DNA of 45,674 nucleotides from Bacillota bacterium (lineage in GTDB: Bacteria > Bacillota_I > Bacilli_A > Izemoplasmatales > Hujiaoplasmataceae): NCBI GenBank assembly GCA_003245625.1, contig QKCT01000069.1, positions 1 through 45,674 on the forward strand, written 5' to 3'. Positions 34,533 through 42,297 of the stretch are shown in pieces. Position numbers and translations under genes: made by a program. Positions within the stretch are counted from its first letter, which is position 1, and every line of letters begins with the position of its first letter. The notes under the pieces are model-generated. The model saw only the letters and a program-made list of their open reading frames with translations. It did no database searches and had not been told where the DNA came from.

Positions 34533-35555
34533 TTATAATAAATCGTATAGTTTTTCGATGTTTTTCCACTCCGGCTTAAATTTCTTTGTTTCAATTTGAT
34601 GTGTTAATTCCACAATTCTATCATTTATAGGGGTCTCAACTTGGGCCATATCTCCATATTTGCATACCACTCCATTGATGGCATCAATCTCACATTTTCG
34701 ACCGCGTTCAATATCTCGTAACATACTGGATTTAATCCGTTTATGTTTCTTCATTGCAATTGGAAGAATCTGTAAACTGATCCATCTTTTGAACTTATTG
34801 TTATAATTCATAAGCTTGACAACATCTTTTCCTTGTAATGGTTCAATGACAATGCCAGCTCCTTTTGCAACATCAATGCATTCTTTGATGACTTTCAAAG
34901 CTAATAATCTTGACTTCTTATTTTGAGCAATTTCTCCGAAAGTCGCTCCTGTCACAACAGACAATCCACTGAATGCAGCATTGATTAACAATTTTGACCA
35001 GCGTGCCCCAATAAAATTGTTTTCTATTTTGACTTCACCCATTGTATTTAATAGGGTAATGATGTAATGGAAAAGCTCATCGTCATTATTTCCAAACTTT
35101 CCAATGCTAAACGTTAATGTTTCACGAGTCGCCTCGGAAGTCAACTCTGCCTTTCCATCGCCGATGAATGTTGCCCCCCATGACATAGTACAACCAATTG
35201 TCTTATCCTTTCCGATCACTTCAGAAACAGACAATTCAGGAAGTCCATTTTGCATCGTGCAGATCACACCATTCTCTGTTAAAAATGGCACCAAAGATTT
35301 TACAACAGTATCGTTATCCATTTGTTTTGTCATCAATAATATGACATCATATTTCGCTGACATTTCTTCAGGTAGTAACGCAGAGACTGGTTGTGTGAAT
35401 TCAATTTTCCCAACAACTTGAGCGCCTTTTTTCTTCAATCCTTCTATATGTTGTTTATTGCGGTTGATGAGATCAATCTCATAACCCGCTCTGGTAATAT
35501 ACGCACCTAGAATGGTACCCATTCCACCAGCTCCATAAATCGCTGCTTTCATCAT
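34533..35555 (-). CDS. 2-dehydropantoate 2-reductase family protein (PanE/ApbA)
   Basis: 340 residues. NADP-binding motif YGAGGMGTILGAY at the N-terminus, then LMTKQMDN and CTMQNGLPE, and in the C-terminal ketopantoate domain ARWSKLLINAAFSGLS with the catalytic lysine. The SSMLRDIERGRKCEIDAINGVV stretch is the family's substrate-side motif (quoted in part: MLRDIERGRKCEID). It would reduce ketopantoate to pantoate in coenzyme A synthesis, but panB/panC are absent here and many paralogues reduce other 2-keto acids. An ATG pair follows TAGGAG. Confidence 0.85.
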   Translation of the reverse strand: MMKAAIYGAGGMGTILGAYITRAGYEIDLINRNKQHIEGLKKKGAQVVGKIEFTQPVSALLPEEMSAKYDVILLMTKQMDNDTVVKSLVPFLTENGVICTMQNGLPELSVSEVIGKDKTIGCTMSWGATFIGDGKAELTSEATRETLTFSIGKFGNNDDELFHYIITLLNTMGEVKIENNFIGARWSKLLINAAFSGLSVVTGATFGEIAQNKKSRLLALKVIKECIDVAKGAGIVIEPLQGKDVVKLMNYNNKFKRWISLQILPIAMKKHKRIKSSMLRDIERGRKCEIDAINGVVCKYGDMAQVETPINDRIVELTHQIETKKFKPEWKNIEKLYDLL

Positions 35556-35585
35556 TCTTCTCCTATCTAAATTGTTTCTACACTC

Positions 35586-35594
35586 ATTATACCA
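35586..35594 (-). promoter_or_regulatory. Extended -10 promoter of the PanE operon
   Basis: Minus strand TGGTATAAT (hexamer 35586-35591), no clear -35; leader about 25 nt. Confidence 0.6.
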
Positions 35595-35623
35595 TACCGT
35601 ATTTTTTCTCGCTGATTGGAATT

Positions 35624-35655
35624 CAAAAAAACAAGCATGTTAACTCATGCTTGTT
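35624..35655 (-). terminator. Rho-independent terminator after mscL
   Basis: AACAAGCATG / CATGCTTGTT with 6-nt loop and T-run on the minus strand. The mscL stop codon lies inside the stem-loop. Confidence 0.9.
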
Positions 35656-36052
35656 CTTGTTCTTTGGATTCGATTTCTTGTGATATGATTGTTTTTAATG
35701 CCTCAATTTTTTCTTTAAACTTGTTGATGAATTTGATTGCTACAAAGATTGCAAGAGCAATAATTAGAAAATCAATAATCGTTTGGATGAAACTCCCATA
35801 ATATAATACAACTGCATTTTCAGATAATAAATAAGCACTTGTTGTTGGATCCCAAGTTCTTGTTCCTCTCATAACCCATACCAGTTGAGTGATATCGGTT
35901 TGGAAGATCAAACTAATCAAAGGCATAATAATATCTTTGACTAGACTGGAGACAATCTTATTAAAAGCTCCACCTATAATAATACCAACAGCCAAATCCA
36001 ATGCATTCCCTTTGGAGATAAATGTTCCAAATTCACTAAAAAACTTTTTCAT
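35645..36052 (-). CDS. mscL: Large-conductance mechanosensitive channel
   Basis: 135 residues, normal length. TM1 NALDLAVGIIIGGAFNKIV with the conserved gate region and SLVKDIIMPLI, then TM2 TIIDFLIIALAIFVAIKFI, and a charged C-terminal helix. It opens under membrane tension and releases solutes during osmotic downshock. RBS AGGAGG at 6 nt. It stands alone between its own promoter and terminator. A perfect 20-bp palindrome lies in its leader. Confidence 0.97.
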   Translation of the reverse strand: MKKFFSEFGTFISKGNALDLAVGIIIGGAFNKIVSSLVKDIIMPLISLIFQTDITQLVWVMRGTRTWDPTTSAYLLSENAVVLYYGSFIQTIIDFLIIALAIFVAIKFINKFKEKIEALKTIISQEIESKEQEQA

Positions 36053-36065
36053 ATATCCTCCTATA

Positions 36066-36085
36066 CGTAATATAGATATATTACG
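36066..36085. repeat. Perfect 20-bp palindrome in the mscL leader
   Basis: CGTAATATAGATATATTACG, 9+2+9, directly between the -10 box and the mscL ribosome site, where the start point is expected. Either an operator or a 5' mRNA hairpin. Confidence 0.7.
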
Positions 36086-36090
36086 ATTTC

Positions 36091-36099
36091 ATTATATCA
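36091..36099 (-). promoter_or_regulatory. Extended -10 promoter of mscL
   Basis: Minus strand TGATATAAT (hexamer 36091-36096) just upstream of the kinase gene's stop region; no -35 consensus. Confidence 0.6.
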
Positions 36100-36103
36100 C
36101 AAA

Positions 36104-36646
36104 TCACAAATACTGTTCGACTTCTTTCAATAATCCTTGGTAATCTTTTTTTGTAAAAACAGTTGTATCCCTTTCTATAATCTTTCCATAATAATCTTCT
36201 TTTCGATATTCCTCTAGGATATCACGAAAATGTTCAAAAGAGATTACACCTGTTGATTTGTGCACTAGATGTCGATTTGCTTGTCTTTCTTGATATCTTG
36301 TATATAGAACAGTGATATCCGCTGTAAGAAAGATCGAAATAACAGAAGAGCCTGTTCTTTGAATCATATCTTGTAACTCTAACAGCTCGTTCTGCTTGAA
36401 ATTGCTCTCGATAATAATATCTCGATTCAACTCCAACTCCTTTTCAGCGATAAACTTCATAATCTGGAAGGTGGCATTCGATAATGCTTGGTTTTGTTCT
36501 CTGTTTTGAAACCCTATCGTATCACCCAAAACTTCTTTCATATTATCTTTATTCAAACAGGGAATATTTGTATCTTGACTTAGTTGTTTTGAAAGCGTTG
36601 ATTTTAAGGCGGCGAGATACCCACCGACAATAATTAGCGTCCCCAT
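36104..36646 (-). CDS. P-loop kinase/zeta-toxin-like ATPase with degenerate Walker A
   Basis: 180 residues. It starts MGTLIIVGGYLAALKST, where the P-loop GxxxxGK[ST] has Leu in place of the Gly before Lys, then LNKDNMKEVLGD and IIIESNFKQNELLEL as expected for AAA_33/zeta-toxin or small-molecule kinases, and a lid region with RYQERQANRHLVHK. It may phosphorylate a sugar, nucleoside or antibiotic; no target is evident and no antitoxin is adjacent. It starts 6 nt after the methyltransferase stop with only a weak AAGAAAG ribosome site. Confidence 0.75.
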   Translation of the reverse strand: MGTLIIVGGYLAALKSTLSKQLSQDTNIPCLNKDNMKEVLGDTIGFQNREQNQALSNATFQIMKFIAEKELELNRDIIIESNFKQNELLELQDMIQRTGSSVISIFLTADITVLYTRYQERQANRHLVHKSTGVISFEHFRDILEEYRKEDYYGKIIERDTTVFTKKDYQGLLKEVEQYL

Positions 36647-36652
36647 ATAGAC

Positions 36653-37804
36653 TTAACGCTTTCTTTCCAGTAACGTTACAGTTTCTACATGACTGGTATA
36701 AGAAAACATATCTACTGGTTGAATTTTTACCACTTCATATAGATCTGATAATTGCTCGATATCTCGAACTTGAGTTTCCACAAAACAAGAAATATAAACA
36801 ATCCTAGACGGCTTTAATTTCTTAATCGCTTCTATAAAACGGAGCGAAGCACCATCTCTTGGAGGATCCATGATTAAGACATTAATTGGTTGATTGTAAT
36901 CAAACATATAGTTTTCGACATCCGCCAGCTCAAATCGAACATTTTGAACTTGATTCATCTTTTTATTCAAGATTGCATCCTTGACCGCGTCTTTATTTGC
37001 TTCTATCGCAATAACTTCTTTAGCAGTGGCGGCAGCCAATAAAGATATTGTCCCAATACCTGAGTAACAATCCATTACAATATCATTCTTTGTAATGTTT
37101 GCATATTCCAATCCGATATCATATAGATTTTTCATTTGGATTGGATTCACTTGATAAAACGAATTGGGAGAGAGACGAAAACGCAAACCACTAATTTCAT
37201 CTTCAATATATCCTGTTCCGAATAGTAATTTACTTTGATCGAGCAAAACAATTGGCGTATCAATCGAATGGATATTTTGAATAACCGTTTTAACTTCTGG
37301 ATGGATTCCAACAATCTCATGAATCATCTTCTTATGATTTGGAAATACATGTCCTTGTGTTACAAAAATCAACATCATTGAATGATCAAAATGGGATTTC
37401 CGAATCATAACGTGTTTAATTATACCCTTACGATATTGTCTCGTATATGCTTCAAATTTATATTTTTGTAAGATTTGTTCCACTGTAACCAATACTCGAT
37501 TGATATCCTCGTCATGGATATGATTTTCAACCCCTGGTTTAATATCTTTTGAACCTTCCACATAGAGGCCTAATCGAAGTTTAAACCGATTATTGACTCG
37601 AATGTTTGTTGCGGATACGATGACTTTATGTCGATAGTTTAATGGTTTTGGATTTCGAAGTACCGGCAACGGGTAAACAGAGATATTCTTCGATTTATAT
37701 GCTCGATTAACCATCTTTTGTTTTTCATTCAATTGATCTTTATATGACATCCGATCAAACATCGTGTTAATCGGATACCAATCTTCATCACTAGTGTGTT
37801 TCAT
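36653..37804 (-). CDS. RumA-family RNA (uracil-5-)-methyltransferase without Fe-S/TRAM domains (copy 2)
   Basis: 383 residues. The methyltransferase core is intact: FRLSPNSFYQVNPIQ, CYSGIGTISLLAA (SAM site), LIMDPPRDG, VYISCFVETQ with the catalytic Cys, and SHVETVTLLE. But it has no TRAM domain and no Cys4 iron-sulfur cluster, unlike the two paralogues at 7126 and 40828; the N-terminus reads instead LNYRHKVIVSA. Cys-Phe in place of the usual Cys-Asn-Pro after the nucleophile is also unusual. Target RNA unknown. Confidence 0.88.
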   Translation of the reverse strand: MKHTSDEDWYPINTMFDRMSYKDQLNEKQKMVNRAYKSKNISVYPLPVLRNPKPLNYRHKVIVSATNIRVNNRFKLRLGLYVEGSKDIKPGVENHIHDEDINRVLVTVEQILQKYKFEAYTRQYRKGIIKHVMIRKSHFDHSMMLIFVTQGHVFPNHKKMIHEIVGIHPEVKTVIQNIHSIDTPIVLLDQSKLLFGTGYIEDEISGLRFRLSPNSFYQVNPIQMKNLYDIGLEYANITKNDIVMDCYSGIGTISLLAAATAKEVIAIEANKDAVKDAILNKKMNQVQNVRFELADVENYMFDYNQPINVLIMDPPRDGASLRFIEAIKKLKPSRIVYISCFVETQVRDIEQLSDLYEVVKIQPVDMFSYTSHVETVTLLERKR

Positions 37805-37836
37805 ATGGGACCACCTTTTTTTGTTTCTCTACAACT

Positions 37837-37845
37837 ATTTTAACA
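37837..37845 (-). promoter_or_regulatory. Extended -10-like promoter of the copy-2 methyltransferase
   Basis: Minus strand TGTTAAAAT (hexamer 37837-37842), immediately downstream of a terminator. Confidence 0.4.
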
Positions 37846-37846
37846 T

Positions 37847-37880
37847 AAAAAGAAAACAGCAAATCAAATTGTTGTTTTCT
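37847..37880 (-). terminator. Rho-independent terminator downstream of the small membrane gene
   Basis: AGAAAACAACAA and TTTGCTGTTTTCT pair with one mismatch, followed by a T-run on the minus strand. Confidence 0.75.
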
Positions 37881-37949
37881 AATTAATAATACATTATTAT
37901 TTATACACAGTGTTTATAACCAGACTAAATCATATTCTAGATGTATCTA

Positions 37950-38327
37950 CTAGAATCCATTCATTACTGTTCCAAAGACATCAATTGTAATCGGCAAATA
38001 GGCCATAAAGCTTATCAGCAGCAATAGAACATAGTGCCAACTAGGTAAATTATAACTTTGGAATACAAAAAGAAATCCGATCGAGAGTATTTTGAAGATA
38101 AAAAATATTGATACGTTGATATCAAGAAAGATCACTGCTTTATTCTTTTTTCTCAAGAAATGGAAAACTATCCTTATAAATAGGTATCCCAGTATAAACC
38201 CATCTAAAAAATTATTGACTTCAGATTGGTAAGAAGGAATAAAATCTAGCAAACCAACGGTTGCAGATAAAAAAACCACAACTGAGATAATTCTAAGAAT
38301 AAGATACCTTTTGTCTGCTTTATTCAA
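37950..38327 (-). CDS. Small integral membrane protein of unknown function
   Basis: 125 residues with four hydrophobic segments: LILRIISVVVFLSATVGLL, FILGYLFIRIVFHFL, INVSIFFIFKILSIGFLFVF and YVLLLLISFMAYLPITI. I do not recognise the family. Translation starts at TTG 38327, with GGAGG 9 nt upstream. It lies in the accessory-looking stretch with the lipoprotein and other small membrane genes; a -10 (TATAAT) may lie at about 38395-38400. Confidence 0.6.
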   Translation of the reverse strand: MNKADKRYLILRIISVVVFLSATVGLLDFIPSYQSEVNNFLDGFILGYLFIRIVFHFLRKKNKAVIFLDINVSIFFIFKILSIGFLFVFQSYNLPSWHYVLLLLISFMAYLPITIDVFGTVMNGF

Positions 38328-38469
38328 GATGTGAAACCTCCTTAATAGTCAATGAAATGAACTTGATTAAAAAGGCCGAGCATGCCTATGCAATTATAAC
38401 CACTGCTCATGAACCATACCAATCCTAAGTTCTCTCTTCACGAGAAGAAGCTTTTCTTGCATTATTAAT

Positions 38470-39828
38470 TTAATCAGAAATCTCTTCTATTACTGTACTA
38501 TCAGATGTAAACGGAAATAGACTAATTAGATTATTGTAATTGTCTGACATGTTTAGAGATAGACCATATTCGTTAATGATTGACAAAAAGTTCTGATCAA
38601 TGTAATCAATATCTAACTGTAACTGAGTATATGTAACTGCAGCAAAGTACAGGCCATAATCTGACAAATTCATCATTGATTCGGTAAATAAGGCTTCTGT
38701 TGTTGTAAACCTTGCATTAGCATATACATCTTGAATACTAATACTTATAGTGAAATCTTGCAATACTTCCGTATCATCCATGAATATATGATCATCCGCA
38801 CTACTATAAATCCTGCATTTATTCCAACCTGAAGCTGAATAAAGGTTCCAAGTCAGATAGACTTCTCCTTCATCATTTGTATACCAAAATTGTGTTGGTG
38901 ATCCGTACCTGATGCTGTGACGAATGATGGACTCATCTTCACCTATTTTAATGCAATAAAATATACTGCCATCAATTGCATTGTAATTCATGTAAACCCC
39001 ACCAATACTTGTATTACTTAAGTCAAATGTCATATTAATGTCACGATCAAACACCTGATAATAGGTTAACTCTTCATTGTCAGCATCCAGAGCAATACTT
39101 ATCGCATCTCCAGTTTCGGAGAATTCATCGTAATAAATGCTGTGTTGTGAACTATTATAATCTCTGACATATTTGAATATCATCTTGTCATCAACCATAT
39201 CAAAATACATAATGTCAGCCCAGAACACATCACTACCACTATCTTGGTAAAAGCGGTATGATTCAATGTAAAGTTGATCACCGTCAACGCTTGTTTTAAT
39301 AAGATAATTAAATGAGTCATAACTCGTTTCCATGAAACTATCTTCCTCGAAATCTTCACAAAGATCTAATACTGCAAGGTACTCATTGATGGTAAATGTG
39401 GTATTGATAATGAACTCGGGATCAATACCGTTTCCTTCGTAAACAAAAGGAACTTGTTCGGGTAGATCATCTCTGTTGTATTCATCATAACTTGTAGAGA
39501 GCAACATAATATTGTAGTTGTTATTGAAACTTAATTCACTTTCAATCATTTCTTCTTCAAGACCACTTAGCTCGATGAGTTTAGTTTTGTAAAAAACAAT
39601 CTTGTCTTCCACGTTAGATTTGATTGCTTCATGGTCAATTATTGTGGTTTCTTGTTCTATTGTTTGTAATGTAGAAATTGATGTAGTTGTGATTTCATTG
39701 CTAATTGTACTTTCCGAAGAAGTCGTTGCTGTAGATGGGTTAGTTTGAGTCGTGGAGTCAATCCCTTTTTCGCAACTAACAAGTAATATCACTGATATAA
39801 ATAATACTAAGATCAATATTTTTTTCAT
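38470..39828 (-). CDS. Ser/Thr-linker lipoprotein of unknown function
   Basis: 452 residues. Lipoprotein signal with the lipobox VSC (Cys19), then a Ser/Thr-rich linker of about 45 residues (TTQTNPSTATTSSESTISN and on) that resembles wall- or surface-exposed stalks, then a folded region rich in Asp, Tyr and aromatic residues. I know no domain in it. AAGGAG precedes ATG 39828. It should be anchored on the outer membrane face of the cell and exposed. Confidence 0.75.
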   Translation of the reverse strand: MKKILILVLFISVILLVSCEKGIDSTTQTNPSTATTSSESTISNEITTTSISTLQTIEQETTIIDHEAIKSNVEDKIVFYKTKLIELSGLEEEMIESELSFNNNYNIMLLSTSYDEYNRDDLPEQVPFVYEGNGIDPEFIINTTFTINEYLAVLDLCEDFEEDSFMETSYDSFNYLIKTSVDGDQLYIESYRFYQDSGSDVFWADIMYFDMVDDKMIFKYVRDYNSSQHSIYYDEFSETGDAISIALDADNEELTYYQVFDRDINMTFDLSNTSIGGVYMNYNAIDGSIFYCIKIGEDESIIRHSIRYGSPTQFWYTNDEGEVYLTWNLYSASGWNKCRIYSSADDHIFMDDTEVLQDFTISISIQDVYANARFTTTEALFTESMMNLSDYGLYFAAVTYTQLQLDIDYIDQNFLSIINEYGLSLNMSDNYNNLISLFPFTSDSTVIEEISD

Positions 39829-40000
39829 TTATCTCTCCTTCCTAAAAAAACAGATAAGTACTTTCAGTTTTTATCTATATGATTTCACTTTGAATTTCAA
39901 CTTTGAAGATAATACTAATCCACTAATGAGATGAAAAAATTACTGAATAATTTCCATGCTAAACAGCTTTTAAGGAGTCATTTCATAATAACCCCTGTTT

Positions 40001-40321
40001 TCACTTCCAAACGAGTTGCATCATCCAATAAGATGTAGAAAAAATGATAAAGCCTATTTCAAGAAATAAGATTGTATATGTTTTATAGGTATAGATCTTA
40101 TATTTTAGCATTATTCTGACTCTCAAAATAATCGCAACCAATGCAATGAGAATCAAGATTACTTTGTTCCAAATGTTGATTGTTCGATAATTCTCAAAAA
40201 GGTCTATCCAGTTTGACATGATTTCCGAATCAAAAAAATAGATTATTAGTCCAATTAAGAAAAATATTACAATGAATAATATCATATTCAGATAACTAGG
40301 ATATTGTCGAAAAATCTTCAT
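40001..40321 (-). CDS. Small membrane protein of unknown function
   Basis: About 106 residues with three hydrophobic segments: MILFIVIFFLIGLIIYFF, VILILIALVAIILRVRI and TILFLEIGFIIFSTSYWMM. The open frame reaches 40393, but that part contains the promoter -10. ATG at 40321 after TGAGGAAA is the better start. It overlaps by 26 bp the end of a decayed upstream gene. No family recognised. Confidence 0.55.
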   Translation of the reverse strand: MKIFRQYPSYLNMILFIVIFFLIGLIIYFFDSEIMSNWIDLFENYRTINIWNKVILILIALVAIILRVRIMLKYKIYTYKTYTILFLEIGFIIFSTSYWMMQLVWK

Positions 40322-40593
40322 AATTGATTTCCTCATTTGACAAAATATTATAACAGATAGCATCTTGCATTTTGTAGCTATTATTTCTATCAAGATAGTC
40401 TATATAAAATATTGATATTGGGACAATTTCATTATCATACTTAATAAATACTATATACTGATCTATATTAGTAATGTTAATTAATCCATACTTCTCATTA
40501 AGAAACTCAGTATCAATATCATATGTAACTTTTCCAAACTTCTTTGCATAAGCTAAATCGTCATCTGAAAAAGATTGTTTTGATTGACTGGAT
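40296..40593 (-). pseudogene. Start-less gene remnant, probable frameshift
   Basis: The minus strand has 99 open codons with clear coding character (FSDDDLAYAKKFGKVTYDID, then EFLNEKYGLINITN, and IFYIDYLDRNNSYK) ending at a TAG at 40296, but no usable start codon near its beginning. Another frame just upstream reads IFIITTVKKATNPVNQ, like the membrane-anchored N-terminus of the same protein, so a +1/-1 frameshift near 40575-40595 is likely. No known domain. An IS3 transposase fragment lies about 60 nt upstream. Confidence 0.5.
40347..40355 (-). promoter_or_regulatory. Extended -10 promoter of the small membrane protein
   Basis: Minus strand TGTTATAAT (hexamer 40347-40352), inside the 3' part of the upstream remnant. 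Confidence 0.45.
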
Positions 40594-40651
40594 TAGTTGC
40601 TTTTTTAACAGTAGTAATAATGAATATATATACATAGAATTATATCACTTA

Positions 40652-40789
40652 TTAGGCTGATATAAAAGCCTTATTTTGAATTCTGTAACTAATAGGAGAC
40701 ATGTAATTAAGATAAGAATGCATTCTCTTTCGATTATAGAATAATTCAATATAAAAAGAGGTGATTTCCTGTAAAATCGCAGGAATATC
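40652..40789 (-). pseudogene. IS3-family transposase, C-terminal fragment
   Basis: The minus strand encodes SFYIELFYNRKRMHSYLNYM then SPISYR, the C-terminal signature of IS3-family OrfB (FYNRxRxHSxLxYxSPxxYE), with a stop at 40652. The rest of the transposase (the DDE core) and the other orf are missing, and no terminal repeats are evident. It is a relic of a past insertion abutting the terminator of the downstream methyltransferase gene. Confidence 0.75.
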
Positions 40790-40797
40790 ACCTCTTA
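40753..40797 (-). terminator. Long terminator hairpin after the copy-3 methyltransferase
   Basis: AAGAGGTGATATTCCTG and CAGGAAATCACCTCTT pair over about 16 bp with one bulge, loop CGATTTTA, followed by TTTTTATA on the minus strand. Its 3' arm doubles as the first codons of the transposase remnant. Confidence 0.85.
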
Positions 40798-40827
40798 TAA
40801 ATTATCTTTAAACGGCTATATTTAGCG

Positions 40828-42177
40828 CTATTTCAATTCGAGCAATGTGCAACTCTCGACGTGTGTCGTTTGAGGAAACATATCAACAGGAGTAACTCCT
40901 TCAATTCGATATCCTCCATCTATTAGATACTCTAAATCTCTCTGTAATGTTGCTGGATTACAAGAGATATAAACAATCTTTGGTATCTTCATATCGATTA
41001 ATGTATCGATGAAGCTCTTGCTGCAACCTTTTCTTGGTGGATCAACAATCAAGCCATCAAAATTATATTTTTTCCATTTTTGAATCACATATTCTGCATC
41101 TCCGACTTCAAAAAAAGCATTTTTGATATTGTTAATCTTTGCATTCTTCTTAGCGTCAATGATTGCCGGTTCAATTATTTCAATTCCAAATACTTTATAA
41201 ACATCACTAGCGATACTTAAAGCCACGCTACCAATACCACAGTAAGCGTCGATTACTCTATCTTGTCCATTGAATTTTGCATATTCAATCGCTTTTTTGT
41301 ATAAACGTTCTGTTTGAATGGTATTGACTTGGAAGAAAGAACGGAAACCAACTTCAAATGTATTTCCAAGCAATTCTTCCGTCAAGAACGGTTTTCCATA
41401 TAAGACTCTGATTTCATCTTTTGAAAATGCAGATTCATCTTCTGTTTTGACGATACCAATTCCTTTAACCATCGGATATTCACTAGCGATTTTGTTCGCA
41501 AACAATTGTTCCACCTTAAATGATTCGGTTTCGATATTAAACAGTAGTACAATTTCCTTGTTTTTATAGGATTCTCTAATTACACAAGATTTAAGGATAC
41601 CTTCCTTTGTTTCGGGATTGTATGCTTTGATGTTCAATTCATCAGCGGTTGATTTAATCAATTTCAAAACTTCAAAAGATTTCTTCGACATGGTATAACA
41701 TTCGTCCAAATCAACTACGTGATGCGTTTTCGCCTTGAAGTATCCTGCTTGAATTCCTTTTTCCCCTTGGGCAAACTTGATTTCAACTTTATTGCGATAA
41801 AAATAAGGATTCACCATACAGATGATATCATCGACAAGATTTGGGTCCTGTCCCAGTTTTTTCATCATCAGATCTAACCGATATTTTTTGAACGCGACCT
41901 GGACATCATAATCCATGTGCATTAACCCACACCCTCCGCATTCATAGAAATGCTTGCATTTAGGTGCCAATCGATACGGACTCTTGGTCATTAATTCAAC
42001 CACAACTCCAAAGCCATATTTCTTCTTGCGTTCTACAATTTCGATTCTTGCCGTCTCACCCTTGAGTAGATCTTCGACGAATACGGTATACCCGTCATCT
42101 AAGCGAACGACACCTTTTGCGTCGTGAGTAAGATCGATGGCTTTTACGATATAGGTTTCTTTTGCTTCGGCGACCAT
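40828..42177 (-). CDS. 23S rRNA (uracil-5-)-methyltransferase, RumA/RlmCD family (copy 3)
   Basis: About 449 residues: N-terminal TRAM domain, [4Fe-4S] motif CKHFYECGGCGLMH, SAM site DAYCGIGSVAL, VDPPRKGC, catalytic YISCNPATLQRDL and SHVESCTLLE-like end THVESCTLL. ATG at 42177 (MVAEAKETYIVKAID) after AAAGGA is preferred; the longer frame reaches into the leader. It is a full-length enzyme, more like copy 1 (7126) than copy 2. Monocistronic with its own promoter and terminator. Confidence 0.93.
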   Translation of the reverse strand: MVAEAKETYIVKAIDLTHDAKGVVRLDDGYTVFVEDLLKGETARIEIVERKKKYGFGVVVELMTKSPYRLAPKCKHFYECGGCGLMHMDYDVQVAFKKYRLDLMMKKLGQDPNLVDDIICMVNPYFYRNKVEIKFAQGEKGIQAGYFKAKTHHVVDLDECYTMSKKSFEVLKLIKSTADELNIKAYNPETKEGILKSCVIRESYKNKEIVLLFNIETESFKVEQLFANKIASEYPMVKGIGIVKTEDESAFSKDEIRVLYGKPFLTEELLGNTFEVGFRSFFQVNTIQTERLYKKAIEYAKFNGQDRVIDAYCGIGSVALSIASDVYKVFGIEIIEPAIIDAKKNAKINNIKNAFFEVGDAEYVIQKWKKYNFDGLIVDPPRKGCSKSFIDTLIDMKIPKIVYISCNPATLQRDLEYLIDGGYRIEGVTPVDMFPQTTHVESCTLLELK

Positions 42178-42200
42178 TTGGTTTATCCTTTCTTTATATT

Positions 42201-42216
42201 GGGGCAAAAAAACCCC
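42201..42216 (-). promoter_or_regulatory. Small hairpin in the leader of the copy-3 methyltransferase
   Basis: GGGG-TTTTTTTG-CCCC on the minus strand, between promoter and ribosome site. Function unknown; four base pairs only. Confidence 0.3.
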
Positions 42217-42230
42217 ATAACACACATTTT

Positions 42231-42260
42231 ATTATACCACATTTTTGAAATAAATATCAA
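42231..42260 (-). promoter_or_regulatory. Promoter of the copy-3 methyltransferase (TTGATA, 18 bp, TGG-TATAAT)
   Basis: TTGATA (42255-42260), 18 bp and TATAAT (42231-42236) with a TG extension on the minus strand. Confidence 0.75.
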
Positions 42261-42270
42261 ACTCGCCAAA

Positions 42271-42297
42271 AATAAAACTCGCATTTTTGCGAGTTTT
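42271..42297 (-). terminator. Rho-independent terminator after the MFS gene
   Basis: AAAACTCGC / GCGAGTTTT with a 6-nt loop, directly after the MFS stop; ends the four-gene operon from 45314. Confidence 0.9.

Noticed and set aside
36104-36646. A zeta-toxin/antitoxin pair
   Set aside because: The P-loop protein has no adjacent small antitoxin gene; neighbours are mscL and an rRNA methyltransferase.
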